DNA of 6,689 nt from assembly GCA_002440885.1 (NCBI GenBank), contig DJVY01000023.1, positions 3,042 through 9,730 of the forward strand, given 5' to 3'. A model generated the notes under the pieces. That model was not told where the DNA came from, searched no databases, and was given only the letters and a program-made list of their open reading frames with translations. Positions 6,244-6,689 of this stretch are shown here, piece after piece. Source of the DNA: Bacteroidales bacterium UBA6244. Its GTDB lineage: Bacteria; Bacteroidota; Bacteroidia; Bacteroidales; F082. A program made the position numbers and the translations under genes. Position 1 is the first letter of the stretch, and each line of letters opens with the position of its first letter.

Positions 6244-6274
6244 CAAATGTAATCACAAAATTCTTAAAAATCAA
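6244..6274 (-). promoter_or_regulatory. Bacteroidota-type promoter for the MEDS-kinase operon
   Basis: On the minus strand TTG (6272-6274) is followed after 20 bases by TACATTTG (6244-6251), a full match to TAnnTTTG. The -7 element ends only 9 bases before the ATG at 6234, so transcription should begin within a few bases of the start codon. The message would be leaderless or nearly so. Confidence 0.55.
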
Positions 6275-6425
6275 GTCATTTGGGAATAAAATCCGGGGCA
6301 CCCGGTTTAAGAACAGTGCCATCAGCCAGCTAATTTCTAATGGCTTAGCATATTTGTTTTCTGGTAACATTATACAAGGAAATTTCTTCCAACCCTTTCA
6401 AGAATTCGCTTTTCCCCTCCCGAAA

Positions 6426-6498
6426 CGGAGGAATCAAGGAAACGCCTAACATAAGACCCACCCCTGTGTGATAAAGCAATGAAAAACAGTTTCCTCCG
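6426..6498. repeat. Perfect 8-bp inverted repeat with a 57-base interior
   Basis: CGGAGGAA at 6426-6433 is the exact reverse complement of TTCCTCCG at 6491-6498. The pair lies in non-coding DNA. It may be a structured RNA arm or the relic of a small element; the arms alone are short enough to be partly chance. Confidence 0.3.
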
Positions 6499-6638
6499 CT
6501 CCTAGCGTCGGTCGGAAGGACATAAGCACGGATTTTTGAATTCCCGAGTTTTGTTTGTAATTTTTCAAGCTCTTATAGCTGAGAGACAATAAAATTTGAT
6601 TTAATATTGGCCTTCGTGGCATAGCTAATAAGTTGTTA

Positions 6639-6676
6639 CACAGAGCTACACGAAGAAGTCACGGAGAGCCACAAAG
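6639..6676. repeat. Four CACNNAG motifs at helical spacing
   Basis: CACAGAG (6639), CACGAAG (6649), CACGGAG (6660) and CACAAAG (6670) recur with steps of 10, 11 and 10 bases. The reverse complement of the second, CTTCGTG, occurs at 6612-6618 and could fold back on it. From general familiarity, runs like this occur as dispersed intergenic elements in several bacterial groups, including Bacteroidota, but that was not checked. The array may continue past the window edge. Confidence 0.6.
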
Positions 6677-6689
6677 GAAAAAACTTAGC

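Larger units (their letters stand above)
6275..6689. other. Right-end tract without a recognisable gene
   Basis: About 415 bases upstream of the MEDS promoter hold no convincing gene on either strand. A 35-codon minus-strand frame (6345-6452) has an ATG and protein-like residues but is too short to support. Inverted arms CGGAGGAA (6426-6433) and TTCCTCCG (6491-6498) enclose 57 bases. The last 50 bases hold spaced CACNNAG motifs. The tract reads like dispersed-repeat or decayed sequence. Confidence 0.5.

Noticed and set aside
6235..6246. Longer MEDS start at TTG 6244-6246
   Set aside because: The TTG lies inside the TACATTTG promoter-like element, and ATG 6232-6234 already gives a complete MEDS domain.
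6345..6452. 35-codon minus-strand frame in the right-end tract
   Set aside because: It is too short, has no promoter or recognisable domain, and lies in repeat-like sequence. A search for other copies would be needed to revive it.

Overview
The window most likely comes from a member of the Bacteroidota. The evidence is a secreted protein ending in a type IX secretion (T9SS) type A sorting domain, two upstream sequences fitting the Bacteroidota promoter pattern TTG-N20-TAnnTTTG, the near absence of Shine-Dalgarno sequences, and an AT-rich base composition. The order or family cannot be settled from the sequence.

Layout: at the left edge there is the probable 3' end of a plus-strand gene (to 85). 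Every other gene lies on the minus strand. Read in the direction of transcription, from right to left, they are: a MEDS-domain sensor protein (5578-6234); a soluble hybrid histidine kinase with GAF-like, PAS, HisKA, HATPase and REC parts (3468-5573); a two-domain GNAT acetyltransferase (2322-3173); a secreted leucine-rich-repeat-like protein with a T9SS tail (765-1886); and a 92-residue exported or membrane protein (137-415).

The MEDS gene and the kinase gene are separated by only 4 bases and share an upstream promoter-like sequence, so they look like one two-gene signalling unit. MEDS domains are also known fused to kinases, so this may be the split form of such a sensor. There is no adjacent DNA-binding regulator or HPt protein, so the output of the REC domain is unknown.

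The GNAT gene is separated from both neighbours by long non-coding tracts. Each tract carries one copy of a 110-bp direct repeat (1997-2106 and 3281-3390, 97 of 110 positions identical, with a 38-bp perfect core). The copies define a 1284-bp unit containing only the GNAT gene, which looks like a mobile or cassette-type insertion. Around the upstream copy there are split inverted arms (AACAC/GTGTT and TACCGG/CCGGTA) resembling an oversized integron attC site. Each copy also lies about 110 bases upstream of a start codon, so a regulatory leader is the competing explanation.

The right end (6275-6689) has no convincing gene. It ends in a run of four CACNNAG motifs spaced 10-11 bases apart, which looks like the edge of a dispersed repeat element. 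No tRNA, rRNA, CRISPR array or transposase was seen. The best candidates for something new are the repeat-bounded GNAT unit and the split MEDS/hybrid-kinase pair.
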